NCBI RefSeq assembly: GCF_007981265.1
Contig: NZ_CP034363.1
Span: forward strand, 3,100,001 to 3,164,000
Direction: 5' to 3'
DNA from: Pantoea sp. CCBC3-3-1
GTDB lineage: Bacteria > Pseudomonadota > Gammaproteobacteria > Enterobacterales > Enterobacteriaceae
DNA length: 64,000 nucleotides
Below the pieces are notes generated by a model. It had not been told where the DNA came from. It did no database searches and saw only the letters and a list, made by a program, of their open reading frames with translations. The translations under genes were made by a program, and so were the position numbers. Shown piece after piece: positions 37,843 through 46,735 of the stretch (positions within the stretch are counted from its first letter, which is position 1; each line of letters begins with the position of its first letter).

Positions 37843-39099
37843 TTACCCTGCTTTAATATCTTCGATAACGGGTTCGTTATGCAGACGCTGACGACGTCGC
37901 AGGCTGGGGAACCACGCCATCCATAAGCCCACCACAATCAGCGTGCCAATGCCACCGAGCGCCGCTGCGGGTGCCGCGCCCATCCATGCTGCCAGCATGC
38001 CGGATTCAAATTCACCGAGCTGATTGGAGGTGTTGATGAAGATGGAGTTTACCGCACTGACGCGCCCACGCATCTCATCTGGCGTATCCAGCTGTACCAG
38101 CGATCCACGGATTACCATGCTGACCATATCGAAACCGCCCAGCGCAAAGAGTGCCAGGATCGACAGCCACAGCTCTTTTGACAGCGCAAAGATTAACGTT
38201 GCCACGCCAAATCCGGCGACGGAAGCAAACATGATCATTCCCACGTTGCGCTCCAGCGAGCGGCGACTGAGCCAGAACCCAACCAGCAATCCGCCCACGG
38301 CCGGTGCGCCACGCAATAACCCCAGGCCCCAGGGACCGGTGTGCAGAATATCTTTGGCGAAAATCGGCAGCAGCGCCGTTGCGCCGCCCAGCAAAACGGC
38401 AAAAAGGTCTAAAGAGATCACGCCTAATACATCGGGACGGTTGCGAATAAACCGTACGCCGGCAAAGACGCTGGCGAACGTTGCCGGCGTGCGGGCCGGC
38501 GGTGCCTGCTCATAGCGCAGCAGGCTGACCATCACCACGGAGATCAGATAAAGCAGTCCGGTGACGATATAAACCGCACCCGGCCCCGCCACGTAGAGGA
38601 AACCGCCCAGCGCCGGGCCGAGCATTGAGGCAGTCTGCATGGACGCCGCGTTAGCTGCCGTGGCGCGCGCCAGCATGCGTGGAGGGACTAACGCGGGCAG
38701 CATCGACTGAAGCGCGGGCGCTTCCAGCGTACGGGCAATGGAGAGGATAAAGATCAGGCCGAGGATGACCAACTCGTCGGTTCTGTGCATCAGCGTCAGG
38801 GCTGCCAGCACCACAATCGCCAGCCATTCGGTTAACTGACCGAACAGCACCACACGGCGACGATCGAACTGGTCAGCGACGTGTCCAGCGGGCAGCGCGA
38901 GCAGCACGGCGGGGAGGAACTGCGCCAGGCCAATCAGCCCCAGATCAAACGCCCGGCCGGTTATGGCGTAAATTTGCCAGCCCACCGCAATCGACAACAT
39001 CTGAAAACCAAAGCTGGAGCTGGTGCGCGCCAGCCAGAACGCCACAAAAGAGCGGTGCTGAAACAGGGATTCCGTATCCCTGGATGAAGAAGAGTGCAT
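37843..39099 (-). CDS. MFS transporter, EntS-like group
   Basis: A 418-aa MFS_3 inner-membrane protein with about 12 helices and the loop PAGHVADQFDRRRVVLFGQ. It resembles exporters of siderophores and drugs (SFVAFWLARTSSSFGFQMLSIAVGWQIY at the start). It lies two bases after yeeO and is probably translated with it. The position next to, but transcriptionally separate from, the enterobactin locus makes a siderophore role possible but not shown. Confidence 0.85.
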   Translation of the reverse strand: MHSSSSRDTESLFQHRSFVAFWLARTSSSFGFQMLSIAVGWQIYAITGRAFDLGLIGLAQFLPAVLLALPAGHVADQFDRRRVVLFGQLTEWLAIVVLAALTLMHRTDELVILGLIFILSIARTLEAPALQSMLPALVPPRMLARATAANAASMQTASMLGPALGGFLYVAGPGAVYIVTGLLYLISVVMVSLLRYEQAPPARTPATFASVFAGVRFIRNRPDVLGVISLDLFAVLLGGATALLPIFAKDILHTGPWGLGLLRGAPAVGGLLVGFWLSRRSLERNVGMIMFASVAGFGVATLIFALSKELWLSILALFALGGFDMVSMVIRGSLVQLDTPDEMRGRVSAVNSIFINTSNQLGEFESGMLAAWMGAAPAAALGGIGTLIVVGLWMAWFPSLRRRQRLHNEPVIEDIKAG

Positions 39100-39101
39100 A
39101 G

Positions 39102-40571
39102 CTATTCCCGGATCTTATTTTTTGATAACGCCAGATTGCTCGCGGGTTGTTCAGTTTTGGGGGCGTATTTCCACAGCCAGCGGCCGCTGTCCATGCGGCG
39201 GTAGAAGAAAATACCACGCACAATCCAGTCCAAAAACATGCCCAGCCAGATCCCCACCACGCCAAATCCTAACAGCACGCCGAGCGTATAACCCGCAACG
39301 ATACGGCATCCCCACATTCCGAGTAGCGAAACCCACATCGTAAATCTTGCGTCGCGCGCGCCTTTCAGCCCAGCAGGCAGCACCCATGAAGCGGCCCAGA
39401 ACGGCATAAACGCCGCGTTCAGCCAGACCAGCACTTTGACCACGTGAATAACTTCTGCATCGCGAGTATAAAACGACGCCAGCAGCCCGGCGAACGGCAC
39501 GGTCAGCGCCGCCAGCGCGCAAAGCCCAATGCTTGAGAGCCAGAAAATATGCCGCAGCTGTCTCTCTGGCTGCCCCAGCTGCCCTTTACCCAATCGCGTG
39601 CCGACGATGATGGTAGAAGCGGAACCGAGCGAGTTACCCGGCAGGTTAATCAGAGAAACTATCGAGAAGGCGATAAAGTTACCGGCAATCACATCGGTTC
39701 CCATACCCGCGACAAAAACCTGTGTGAGCAGTTTGCCGCCGTTAAACAGCACGGATTCAATGCTGGCGGGCACGCCAATGCCCAGCACTTCCATTAAAAT
39801 GCCGGTATTGAGCTTGCTGAAATAGCTTTTGAGGGTAATTTTTAGCTTCGGGTTAAAGCCAATCGCCAGCACGTATATTACCGCCGCCGCGCCAATATAG
39901 CGGGCAATGGTCAGGCCAAGCCCGGCGCCGACGAACCCCATGCCTTTCCAGGAAAAGCAGCCATAAATCAGTACGGTACTGATAATGATGTTCAGGATGT
40001 TCATCCCGCCGTTAATCAGCATCGGGATTTTCGTATTGCCCGCGCCGCGTAAAGCGCCGCAGCCAATCAGCGCAATCGCCGCTGCCGGATAGCTCCAGGC
40101 GGTAATATTCAGATAGCTCAGAGCCAGCGCCTTCACTGTCGGTTCGGCGTTGCCGGCTATGACATCAATAATCTGTTCGCCGAAGAACTCAATGCCAATT
40201 GCCAGCAGCACGGCAAATATCGTCATCAATACCAGCGACTGTCGGGCCGCAGCCTGAGCGCGTTCCCGGTTTAGCTTACCCAGGCTGAACGCCACCACCA
40301 CCGTGGTGCCTAAGTCGATGGCGGCAAAGAAGGAGATGATCACCATATTGAAGCTGTCGGCCAGCCCAACGCCCGCCATCGCTTCCTTGCCCAGCCAGCT
40401 GACCAGAAAGGTGCTCAATACGCCCATTAACAGGACGCAGAGGTTCTCAAAAAAAATCGGTACCGCCAGCGGCGTGATTTCGCGCCAGAACAGCACGCGG
40501 TAAGAACGTCTTTTGGGATACCACGCGGAACGTTTAACAGCCTGCAGCAGAGAGACTCTGAAGTTTTGCAA
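39102..40571 (-). CDS. yeeO: MATE efflux transporter YeeO
   Basis: A 489-aa MATE-family transporter with about 12 helices, matching E. coli YeeO from the N-terminal KRRSYRVLFWREITPLAVPIFFENLCVLL through GAGLGLTIARYIGA to GRWLWKYAP. YeeO is a flavin (FMN/FAD) and drug exporter in E. coli, where it also lies next to tRNA-Asn genes. The E. coli entry is longer at the N-terminus (547 aa); the start here, ATG 40571, includes the conserved region. It is divergent from lacI, so they share a promoter region. Confidence 0.92.
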   Translation of the reverse strand: MQNFRVSLLQAVKRSAWYPKRRSYRVLFWREITPLAVPIFFENLCVLLMGVLSTFLVSWLGKEAMAGVGLADSFNMVIISFFAAIDLGTTVVVAFSLGKLNRERAQAAARQSLVLMTIFAVLLAIGIEFFGEQIIDVIAGNAEPTVKALALSYLNITAWSYPAAAIALIGCGALRGAGNTKIPMLINGGMNILNIIISTVLIYGCFSWKGMGFVGAGLGLTIARYIGAAAVIYVLAIGFNPKLKITLKSYFSKLNTGILMEVLGIGVPASIESVLFNGGKLLTQVFVAGMGTDVIAGNFIAFSIVSLINLPGNSLGSASTIIVGTRLGKGQLGQPERQLRHIFWLSSIGLCALAALTVPFAGLLASFYTRDAEVIHVVKVLVWLNAAFMPFWAASWVLPAGLKGARDARFTMWVSLLGMWGCRIVAGYTLGVLLGFGVVGIWLGMFLDWIVRGIFFYRRMDSGRWLWKYAPKTEQPASNLALSKNKIRE

Positions 40572-40801
40572 GATAATTCCAGCTAAAATGAGGTAAATAG
40601 ACTTACCTGATGATGGTTAAAGCACGGCCGTTATGCAAAGTCTTTTTATTGACGAAAAGTGTGGTTCTGCCGCTGGTCGCGCTCCGGCGGCAAAAATTAA
40701 TTTTTTTGCCGCGCGCTTTCAGATTTTTATTAGCCAGCAGAGGGTTGCGCATTCGGTTCGCGTTTATTGTTACACTGCAACGGCTACCCTCAGGAGAAAC
40801 C

Positions 40802-41869
40802 ATGAAACCCCGGACTCATACCCTGGCCGATGTCGCTGCTGCCGCGGGCGTCTCTTATCAGACCGTTTCGCGCGTCATTAATCATTCAGCAAGCGTGGCG
40901 GAGCGCACCCGCCTTAAAATCGAAGCGGCGATGGCCGAGCTGAACTATGTGCCAAACAGTCTGGCCCAGCAGCTGGCGGGAAAACGCTCACGCACGCTCG
41001 GGCTGGCCACCAGCGATCTGGCATTATCAGCGCCCGCGCAGATTGCCTCTGCCATTCAGCAACGTGCCAGCGCCCTGAACTACCGTTTGGTGGTGGCGAT
41101 GGCCGGAGACAAAGGGGCTGAGGGCGCGGTGCAGGAGCTGATGGCACAGCGTGTGGATGCGCTACTGATTAATCTGCCGCTGGAGAGCGCCACGGCCAGT
41201 CGCATCGAGGCTACGGCCGCCCTTCCCTGCCTGTTTCTTGATGTCCCTGAAGATGCCCCGGTTGCCTTCTGCCAGTTCAGCGCGCAGGCCGGAACGCGCC
41301 AGGGCGTTGAGCATCTGCTGTCGCTGGGCCATCGCCAGATCGCCCTGCTGAATGGGCCAGAAGAGTCTGTCGCCGCGCAGGCCCGCCATCAGGGCTGGCT
41401 GAAGGTCTTGCAGGCGCATCAGCTCGCCCCCCATTCGGTAATGAACGGTGACTGGAGCGCGCAGTCGGGCTTTCAGGCTGTGACGAATTTAATTGAACGG
41501 GGTTTGCCGGAGGCATTACTGGTGGCGAACGATCAGATGGCGCTGGGCGCGTTGCGGGCGCTACATCAGGCCGGCCTGCGTATTCCTGACGATATCTCTA
41601 TTATTGGCTATGACGATACGGCTGAAAGCGCCTGGTATCAGCCGCCGCTGACGACTGTCCGCCAGGATTTTGCACAACTCGGAGAACGAAGCGTGGACTG
41701 GCTGGTAGAGAAGCTGACGCAGCAGAAAGAAGTAGCGCTGTTGCAGCCGTTCGCCACCAGGCTGGTGGTTCGCGAGACGACAGCGCCGCGAAGAGAGCCT
41801 CAGGCCAGGGCCAGCGATCTTGCCGGCGAGTTACGCCGTCTGGCGCAGCGAGTGGAAGGGCTTAAATAA
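40802..41869 (+). CDS. lacI: LacI ortholog (lactose repressor type), no lacZYA adjacent
   Basis: A 355-aa repressor (E. coli LacI 360 aa). The N-terminal helix-turn-helix TLADVAAAAGVSYQTVSRVIN keeps the recognition helix YQTVSRV of E. coli LacI, followed by the hinge AQQLAGK. The sugar-binding core has VANDQMALGA and GYDDTAES, which include known inducer-contact residues, and the C-terminus has a leucine-repeat tail (DLAGELRRLAQRV) like the LacI tetramerisation helix. CAGGAGA precedes ATG 40802. No beta-galactosidase or permease gene lies beside it; the divergent gene is yeeO. Confidence 0.88.
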   Translation: MKPRTHTLADVAAAAGVSYQTVSRVINHSASVAERTRLKIEAAMAELNYVPNSLAQQLAGKRSRTLGLATSDLALSAPAQIASAIQQRASALNYRLVVAMAGDKGAEGAVQELMAQRVDALLINLPLESATASRIEATAALPCLFLDVPEDAPVAFCQFSAQAGTRQGVEHLLSLGHRQIALLNGPEESVAAQARHQGWLKVLQAHQLAPHSVMNGDWSAQSGFQAVTNLIERGLPEALLVANDQMALGALRALHQAGLRIPDDISIIGYDDTAESAWYQPPLTTVRQDFAQLGERSVDWLVEKLTQQKEVALLQPFATRLVVRETTAPRREPQARASDLAGELRRLAQRVEGLK

Positions 41870-41873
41870 CCAG

Positions 41874-42066
41874 GGGCGATCGTTGTTCGCCCTCCGACTG
41901 CTGGCAACTCAAAGCATGAGGTACACAGGCCTGGAACAAAGCGTCCTGGGCCATGGACGGCCCAGGTCGAGCGGGCAAGGATGCCGTTTTTTGCGTCTTT
42001 GTGGAAGGCCCGTGTTCCTCGTGCCTGCACAATGCCCGTCGTTATCGGGCGAGCTTTGTTCGCCCT
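41874..42066. repeat. Structured intergenic repeat, copy A (with terminator-like hairpins)
   Basis: Between convergent lacI and yeeX. Two near-identical 20-nt hairpins of the form GGGCGA..TTCGCCCT (41874-41893 and 42047-42066, 18 of 20 identical) flank about 150 nt. Inside are a stem CCTGGGCC/GGCCCAGG (41947-41968) and a 48-nt core (41983-42030) that matches 42 of 48 bases, without gaps, in copy B at 46639-46686. The hairpins could end transcription in both directions. The origin is unknown; it may be a non-autonomous dispersed element. Confidence 0.6.
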
Positions 42067-42087
42067 TCAGTATTGCCCGGCCGCAGA

Positions 42088-42408
42088 TTATTGCGCTTTG
42101 GTTTCGCCCAGCGCCTTCAGTTTTTTCGACAGCTCGCGACGCTCTTTGGAAAGGTCGGCGTTTTTGATGATGTAATCATCCACGCGATCTTCGTAGTCGC
42201 TACGCATGCTGGCGATGATTTCCTGGATGGCTTCAACGCTCATGCCAGGCTTGATGTATTCACTGAGGTTATCCAGCAGCAGAACACGTTTCTGGTTATC
42301 ACGAATCTTTTTCTCGATATCATGGATCTCACGCTGCAATTTGTTCTTGCGGCGGAACATCCGTACAAACTCCAGTACGTCCTGAAATGACTGCTTTGCA
42401 TTTTCCAT
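42088..42408 (-). CDS. yeeX: YeeX, DUF496 family protein
   Basis: A 106-aa, highly charged, largely helical protein almost identical in pattern to E. coli YeeX (109 aa): [22 protein letters not shown] and [21 protein letters not shown]. Predicted coiled coil over much of its length, no signal peptide. DUF496 proteins are conserved in Enterobacterales, but their role is not established. It is in the same order as in E. coli, next to yeeA. Confidence 0.95.
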   Translation of the reverse strand: MENAKQSFQDVLEFVRMFRRKNKLQREIHDIEKKIRDNQKRVLLLDNLSEYIKPGMSVEAIQEIIASMRSDYEDRVDDYIIKNADLSKERRELSKKLKALGETKAQ

Positions 42409-42558
42409 GGAGACACCTTTCGTTTAGGCCTGCCTGCGCAGGCGTTATTATCGTAGCGCTCGGCTTACATGGCCGATCGCAATTTTCAAATTGTAGAGTC
42501 GGACTGAGAATATCTTACCGCGAACCGCCCTTTTTCGCGATAAGTTGTTGCAAATCGC

Positions 42559-43617
42559 TTATTTACGCAGCACCAGCCGCATCAGATCCGACAGCCTTTC
42601 GAGCTGACCGACCATTTCCAGACTCAGCCAGACATAGCCATGAATCGGCGTTTCAACCCGCTCATCGCTGTCAGACTCTCGGATCAACTGACGCAGTTCC
42701 CGGGTGATTTCGGCCAGTTCGGCACTGTTGGCGGAGATTTTTTCCGTACTGCCTTCAACCACAGCCGACGACAGCGCCCGCAGCGTATTTTCCGTCATTT
42801 GCTGGGTGCGTTTCAGCGCAGGCGCATTAAGCATAATCAGCAGGCTTTCACGGGATGACCACCAGGCATTGAGCTGAAGTTCAAGGGTACAAACCATATT
42901 GCGGTTAATAGTCTGGATCCCTTCAAATACCGAGCGCGGTATCCGTGTTTCCTTACTGGAAGGCTCAATAAGCGAGCGCATTTTCACTACGCCAGTGAGC
43001 AACCGTTGCAGAGGTTGCGTCAGACGGGGTTTCTCAACCAGATTAGGGGAAAAGCCAGCATGATAAATTTTTGCTGTTTCAAGCAACGAGTCCGACAGTT
43101 TGATGCGCCAGTGAATATAGGCTTTTTGCGGATAAATGCTGGTAAACAGCAGCGCCAGAATCGAACCAAGAATAACGTCGCCGCCGCGCCACAGCGCCGT
43201 GGTCATGTCGCCCGGCGGCGCGCCGCAAATTACCGCCAGCGTAATGCCGATCAGCAATGCCATATAAGGATGTTTTCCCATGGTCAGAAAACCACAGAGA
43301 AACATCACCAGCGTGCACCAGCCCAGCATAATCGGCAGAGAGTAAAGCTCCAGCTTCAGGGCAATCAGCCCGGAGACAGAGCCGAAGAGGGTTCCGCCAA
43401 TGCGCTGTACGGCGCGGGGAAAAACGTTTCCCCATGATGAAATCGGCCCCATCACCACGACCAGCGTAATCAGCGGCCAGCTTCCTTCCGGGATAGCGAG
43501 CAGGCGGACCAGCAGAAAGGTCAGTACAAATGCCAGCGCAATGCGAATGCCGTGGACCGTACGGTAGTTACGATAGAGGGTGAATTCAAAGGCCGATAAC
43601 GGCTTGTCGGGACGCAC
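42559..43617 (-). CDS. yeeA: YeeA, FUSC-like inner membrane protein
   Basis: A 352-aa protein matching E. coli YeeA throughout (VHGIRIALAFVLTFLLVRL, VVVMGPISSWGNVFPRA, GDVILGSILALLFTSIYPQKAYIHWRIKL, IQTINRNMVCTLELQLNA). About six to seven hydrophobic helices in the N-terminal half are followed by a cytoplasmic helical domain. It belongs to the FUSC/aromatic acid exporter-like group; its substrate is unknown. It lies between yeeX and dacD, but sbmC, present in E. coli at this point, is absent. Confidence 0.93.
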   Translation of the reverse strand: MRPDKPLSAFEFTLYRNYRTVHGIRIALAFVLTFLLVRLLAIPEGSWPLITLVVVMGPISSWGNVFPRAVQRIGGTLFGSVSGLIALKLELYSLPIMLGWCTLVMFLCGFLTMGKHPYMALLIGITLAVICGAPPGDMTTALWRGGDVILGSILALLFTSIYPQKAYIHWRIKLSDSLLETAKIYHAGFSPNLVEKPRLTQPLQRLLTGVVKMRSLIEPSSKETRIPRSVFEGIQTINRNMVCTLELQLNAWWSSRESLLIMLNAPALKRTQQMTENTLRALSSAVVEGSTEKISANSAELAEITRELRQLIRESDSDERVETPIHGYVWLSLEMVGQLERLSDLMRLVLRK

Positions 43618-43785
43618 AGAGATCTCCAGAAGGCGGTTAAGGATCGCCGGGCATCATACCCTATGTCAGGCCCGCTGTACGGGGCATAGCGCATTTTTTC
43701 CGCCACTATTTCTTACTGCTAACAGTGGAATAACACCCTCAACATAAAACCAACAGAAAGGAGCCTAAAAATGCCGAATGGCGAG

Positions 43786-43809
43786 GGGCGGCTTTCTGAG
43801 AAGCCGCCC
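43786..43809. terminator. Hairpin beyond dacD
   Basis: A perfect 9-bp stem GGGCGGCTT/AAGCCGCCC with a 6-nt loop lies 7 nt past the dacD stop. On the minus strand the T-run (TTTTT) comes about 14 nt after the stem, so termination is plausible but not classical. Confidence 0.5.
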
Positions 43810-43816
43810 GGGAGAG

Positions 43817-44986
43817 TTACAGCTTCTGTTTGATAAAATCGCTGATGCGGGTAATGACACCGGCTTCGTCAACGGCCTGAAGCGTTACCAGCGGATATGA
43901 AGCGAGCTGCTTATCACCGTCAACCAGTTGGATAGTTCCCACCTGCTCGTGCGCTTTCAGCGGCGCGGCCAGATCCTTGCGTTCAATCACGTACTTCGCT
44001 TTGATTCTCTTTACATCTTCGCGCGGTAACGACAGATAGACATCTTTATCACTGCCTACGGAAACCCGATGGGGATTACCGTACCAGACATTTTCATGTC
44101 CGATTTCCTTGCCCGCATGGAACAGCTGCACGGTATCAAAATTGTTTTGTCCCCAGAGCAACAGCTTGCGAGCCTGTTCTTCACGCCCTTTGGAACTTTT
44201 CCCGCCCATTACGACGGCAATCAGACGACGCTGCCCATCCACGCTGGAGGCGATAATGTTATAGCCCGCGCTTTCCGTATGGCCAGTTTTCAGGCCGTCC
44301 ACGTGCAACGTTTTATCCCATAACAAACCGTTACGATTTTGCTGAGTGATGCCGTTCCACGACAGCGATTTCTCGCTATACATCTGATAGAAATCCGGTT
44401 CGCCAAAAATGATCGCGCGCGAAAGCTTCGCCAGATCGCCTGCCGTGGTGTATTGTCCTGGCGCATCCAGACCGTGAACCGTTTCGAAATGGGTATTGGT
44501 CAGGCCCAGCTTCTGTACATATTGGTTCATCTGATCGACGAACGCCGCCTGGCTTCCTGCTACGTAATCCGCCAGCGCCACGCAGGCGTCGTTACCGGAA
44601 TCGATAATCACTCCGCGGCTGAGATCGCGTACCGAGACTTTTTCACCCGGCTTGAGGAACATCAGTGAGGAGCCTTTAAACACCGGATTCCCCGCAGCCC
44701 AGGCATCCTTTCCTACCGTCACCATGTCATCGCGCGTAATGTGCTTAGCGTCAATCGCCCGGTCGACCACATAGCCGGTCATCAGTTTAGTCAGGCTGGC
44801 CGGATTGCGGCGCTCATCAGCGTTGCCCTGCGTCAGCACCTGCCCCGTCGTGGCGTCCATCAATACCCAGGAAGCCGCATCAATCGCCGGTGGCGTCAGC
44901 GGGAAAGCGAGTGGGTTATCCTCGGCGTGCGCCACAGAGGCAAAAGCCAGAACCAGAGTGAAACTTACGAGCTGACGCTTCTTCAA
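43817..44986 (-). CDS. dacD: D-alanyl-D-alanine carboxypeptidase DacD (PBP6b)
   Basis: A 389-aa low-molecular-mass penicillin-binding protein that trims the terminal D-Ala from peptidoglycan stems in the periplasm. After a signal peptide (to about AHA/EDN) come the active-site motifs SLTK (SxxK), SGN in DSGNDACVAL and KTG in LKTGHTESAG; the C-terminal domain is the PBP5-type membrane anchor domain. The start appears to be TTG 44986, with GAGGA seven bases before it; upstream in-frame ATGs precede no ribosome site and would add unrelated residues. E. coli DacD has 388 aa. Confidence 0.94.
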   Translation of the reverse strand: MKKRQLVSFTLVLAFASVAHAEDNPLAFPLTPPAIDAASWVLMDATTGQVLTQGNADERRNPASLTKLMTGYVVDRAIDAKHITRDDMVTVGKDAWAAGNPVFKGSSLMFLKPGEKVSVRDLSRGVIIDSGNDACVALADYVAGSQAAFVDQMNQYVQKLGLTNTHFETVHGLDAPGQYTTAGDLAKLSRAIIFGEPDFYQMYSEKSLSWNGITQQNRNGLLWDKTLHVDGLKTGHTESAGYNIIASSVDGQRRLIAVVMGGKSSKGREEQARKLLLWGQNNFDTVQLFHAGKEIGHENVWYGNPHRVSVGSDKDVYLSLPREDVKRIKAKYVIERKDLAAPLKAHEQVGTIQLVDGDKQLASYPLVTLQAVDEAGVITRISDFIKQKL

Positions 44987-45194
44987 CGGAAAATCCTCAA
45001 TAAACAGATAAAAAAAACCAGCCTGTTGTACGGGATTCGATGCCATAAATCGCTAAAAAAGTGCAAGAAAATATTAATTTTCAGAGAATTAATTTGTGCC
45101 ATCTTTCCAGGCAGACTTCGACGGCAAAAGCTTCAGGCCGATAGCTAAATGCTTTACCATACAGAGATATTTTCTTTTATCCGGATGTCAGCCA

Positions 45195-46622
45195 GTGAAA
45201 CGCGAAACTTCCCCCCCTACCTTCCTTTTCCACGACTATGAAACCTTCGGCAAAAGCCCGTCGCTGGACCGGCCCGCGCAGTTTGCCGGGATCCGCACGG
45301 ATATGGATTTCAACATCATCGGCGAACCAGAAGTGTTTTACTGCCAGCCTGCCGACGATTACCTTCCGCAGCCGGAAGCGGTGATGATCACCGGCATTAC
45401 ACCGCAGCTGGCACAGGCAAAAGGCATCAGCGAGGCGGCTTATACCCAGCGTATTCACCAGCTTTTTAGCGAACCCAATACCTGCATCGTGGGTTATAAC
45501 AACGTCCGCTTTGATGATGAAGTGACGCGAAACCTGCTGTATCGCAACTTTTACGATCCCTATGGCTGGAGCTGGCAAAACGGCAACAGCCGCTGGGATC
45601 TGCTGGACGTTATGCGCGCCTGCTACGCGTTGCGCCCGGAAGGCATTGAGTGGCCGGAAAACGATGACGGCTTTCCGAGCTTTCGTCTGGAGCATCTGAC
45701 CAAAGCCAACGGCGTCGCGCATGAAAATGCGCATGATGCGATGTCAGATGTTTATGCCACTATCGCTATGGCGAAACGGGTGAAGGAAAAGCAGCCGCGC
45801 CTGTACGATTTCCTGTTCAGCCATCGCAACAAGCAAAAAATCATGACCCTGATCGATATCCCACAGATGAAACCGCTGGTGCATATCTCTGGCATGTTCG
45901 GCGCATTTCGCGGTAATACCAGCTGGATTGCCCCGCTGGCCTGGCATCCCGATAATAAAAACGCATTGATTACCTGCGATCTGGCTCAGGACATCTCACC
46001 GCTGCTGGAGCTGGATGCCGATGCGCTGCGCGAGCGGTTATACACTCGCCGGGAAGATTTGGGTGACGCGTTACCCGTCCCCATCAAGCTGATGCATATC
46101 AATAAGTGTCCGGTGGTCGCACCGGCAAATACCCTGCGCCCGGAAGATGCTGAGCGTTTAGGCATCGATCGTCAGCGCTGTCTGGATAATCTGGCACTGC
46201 TGCGCCAGCATCCGGAAATTCGGGAGAAAGTGGTGACGCTGTTTGCCGAAGCCGAACCGTTTGTTGCGTCAGAGGATGTGGATGCGCAGCTCTACGATGG
46301 CTTCTTCAGCGATGCGGATCGTTCCGCGATGAACATTATCCGGCAGACCGCGCCGGAGAACCTGCCGGCGCTGGATTTGACGTTCAACGATGCCCGCATT
46401 GATAAATTGCTGTTCCGCTTCCGCGCACGCAACTACCCGGGAACCCTTGATGAAGCCGAGCAAAACCGCTGGCTGGCGCATCGTCGTGAGATGTTGAACC
46501 CGCAGAGAGTGCAGGATTACGTGCAGGAGCTGGAGATGCTGTTTAATCAGTATGAAGGTGACAAAGCGAAGATGGCCCAGCTGAAGGCGCTGTTCGACTA
46601 CGCCCGTGAGCTGGTTTCCTGA
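45195..46622 (+). CDS. sbcB: Exodeoxyribonuclease I SbcB
   Basis: A 475-aa 3'-5' single-strand DNA exonuclease (E. coli also 475 aa) that works in recombination and mismatch repair. DEDDh motifs: FHDYETFG (Asp and Glu), the Asp in YNNVRFDDE, and His/Asp in ENAHDAMSDVYATIA. The SH3-like and helical domains follow (PQMKPLVHISGMFGAFRGNTSW). The best start by homology is GTG 45195; the ATG at 45185 is out of frame, and the Shine-Dalgarno site is weak. It is convergent with plaP. Confidence 0.95.
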   Translation: MKRETSPPTFLFHDYETFGKSPSLDRPAQFAGIRTDMDFNIIGEPEVFYCQPADDYLPQPEAVMITGITPQLAQAKGISEAAYTQRIHQLFSEPNTCIVGYNNVRFDDEVTRNLLYRNFYDPYGWSWQNGNSRWDLLDVMRACYALRPEGIEWPENDDGFPSFRLEHLTKANGVAHENAHDAMSDVYATIAMAKRVKEKQPRLYDFLFSHRNKQKIMTLIDIPQMKPLVHISGMFGAFRGNTSWIAPLAWHPDNKNALITCDLAQDISPLLELDADALRERLYTRREDLGDALPVPIKLMHINKCPVVAPANTLRPEDAERLGIDRQRCLDNLALLRQHPEIREKVVTLFAEAEPFVASEDVDAQLYDGFFSDADRSAMNIIRQTAPENLPALDLTFNDARIDKLLFRFRARNYPGTLDEAEQNRWLAHRREMLNPQRVQDYVQELEMLFNQYEGDKAKMAQLKALFDYARELVS

Positions 46623-46628
46623 GGCATT

Positions 46629-46729
46629 AAAAAAGGGCGCCGCTTTTTGCGTCTTTGTGGAAAGCCGCTGTTCCTTGAGCCTGCACGATACCAGCAACGA
46701 AAAAGGGCGCCGAAGCGCCCTTTTCTTTT
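46629..46729. repeat. Structured intergenic repeat, copy B, ending in an intrinsic terminator
   Basis: Between convergent sbcB and plaP. A 48-nt core (46639-46686) matches copy A at 41983-42030 in 42 of 48 positions. It is bracketed by a 13-nt direct repeat AAAAAGGGCGCCG (46630-46642 and 46701-46713). The second copy belongs to a full bidirectional terminator, stem GGGCGC/GCGCCC with loop CGAA and TTTTCTTTT, at 46701-46729. The first copy is only a half-hairpin. Confidence 0.65.
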
Positions 46730-46735
46730 AGCCGT

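Noticed and set aside
40572..40801. lac operator between yeeO and lacI
   Set aside because: No sequence near AATTGTGAGCGGATAACAATT was found; TTGTTACA-like fragments are too short.
43771..43833. 21-codon frame with a strong AAGGAG site overlapping the dacD end
   Set aside because: It consists mostly of the GC hairpin beyond dacD and has no recognisable protein; probably chance.
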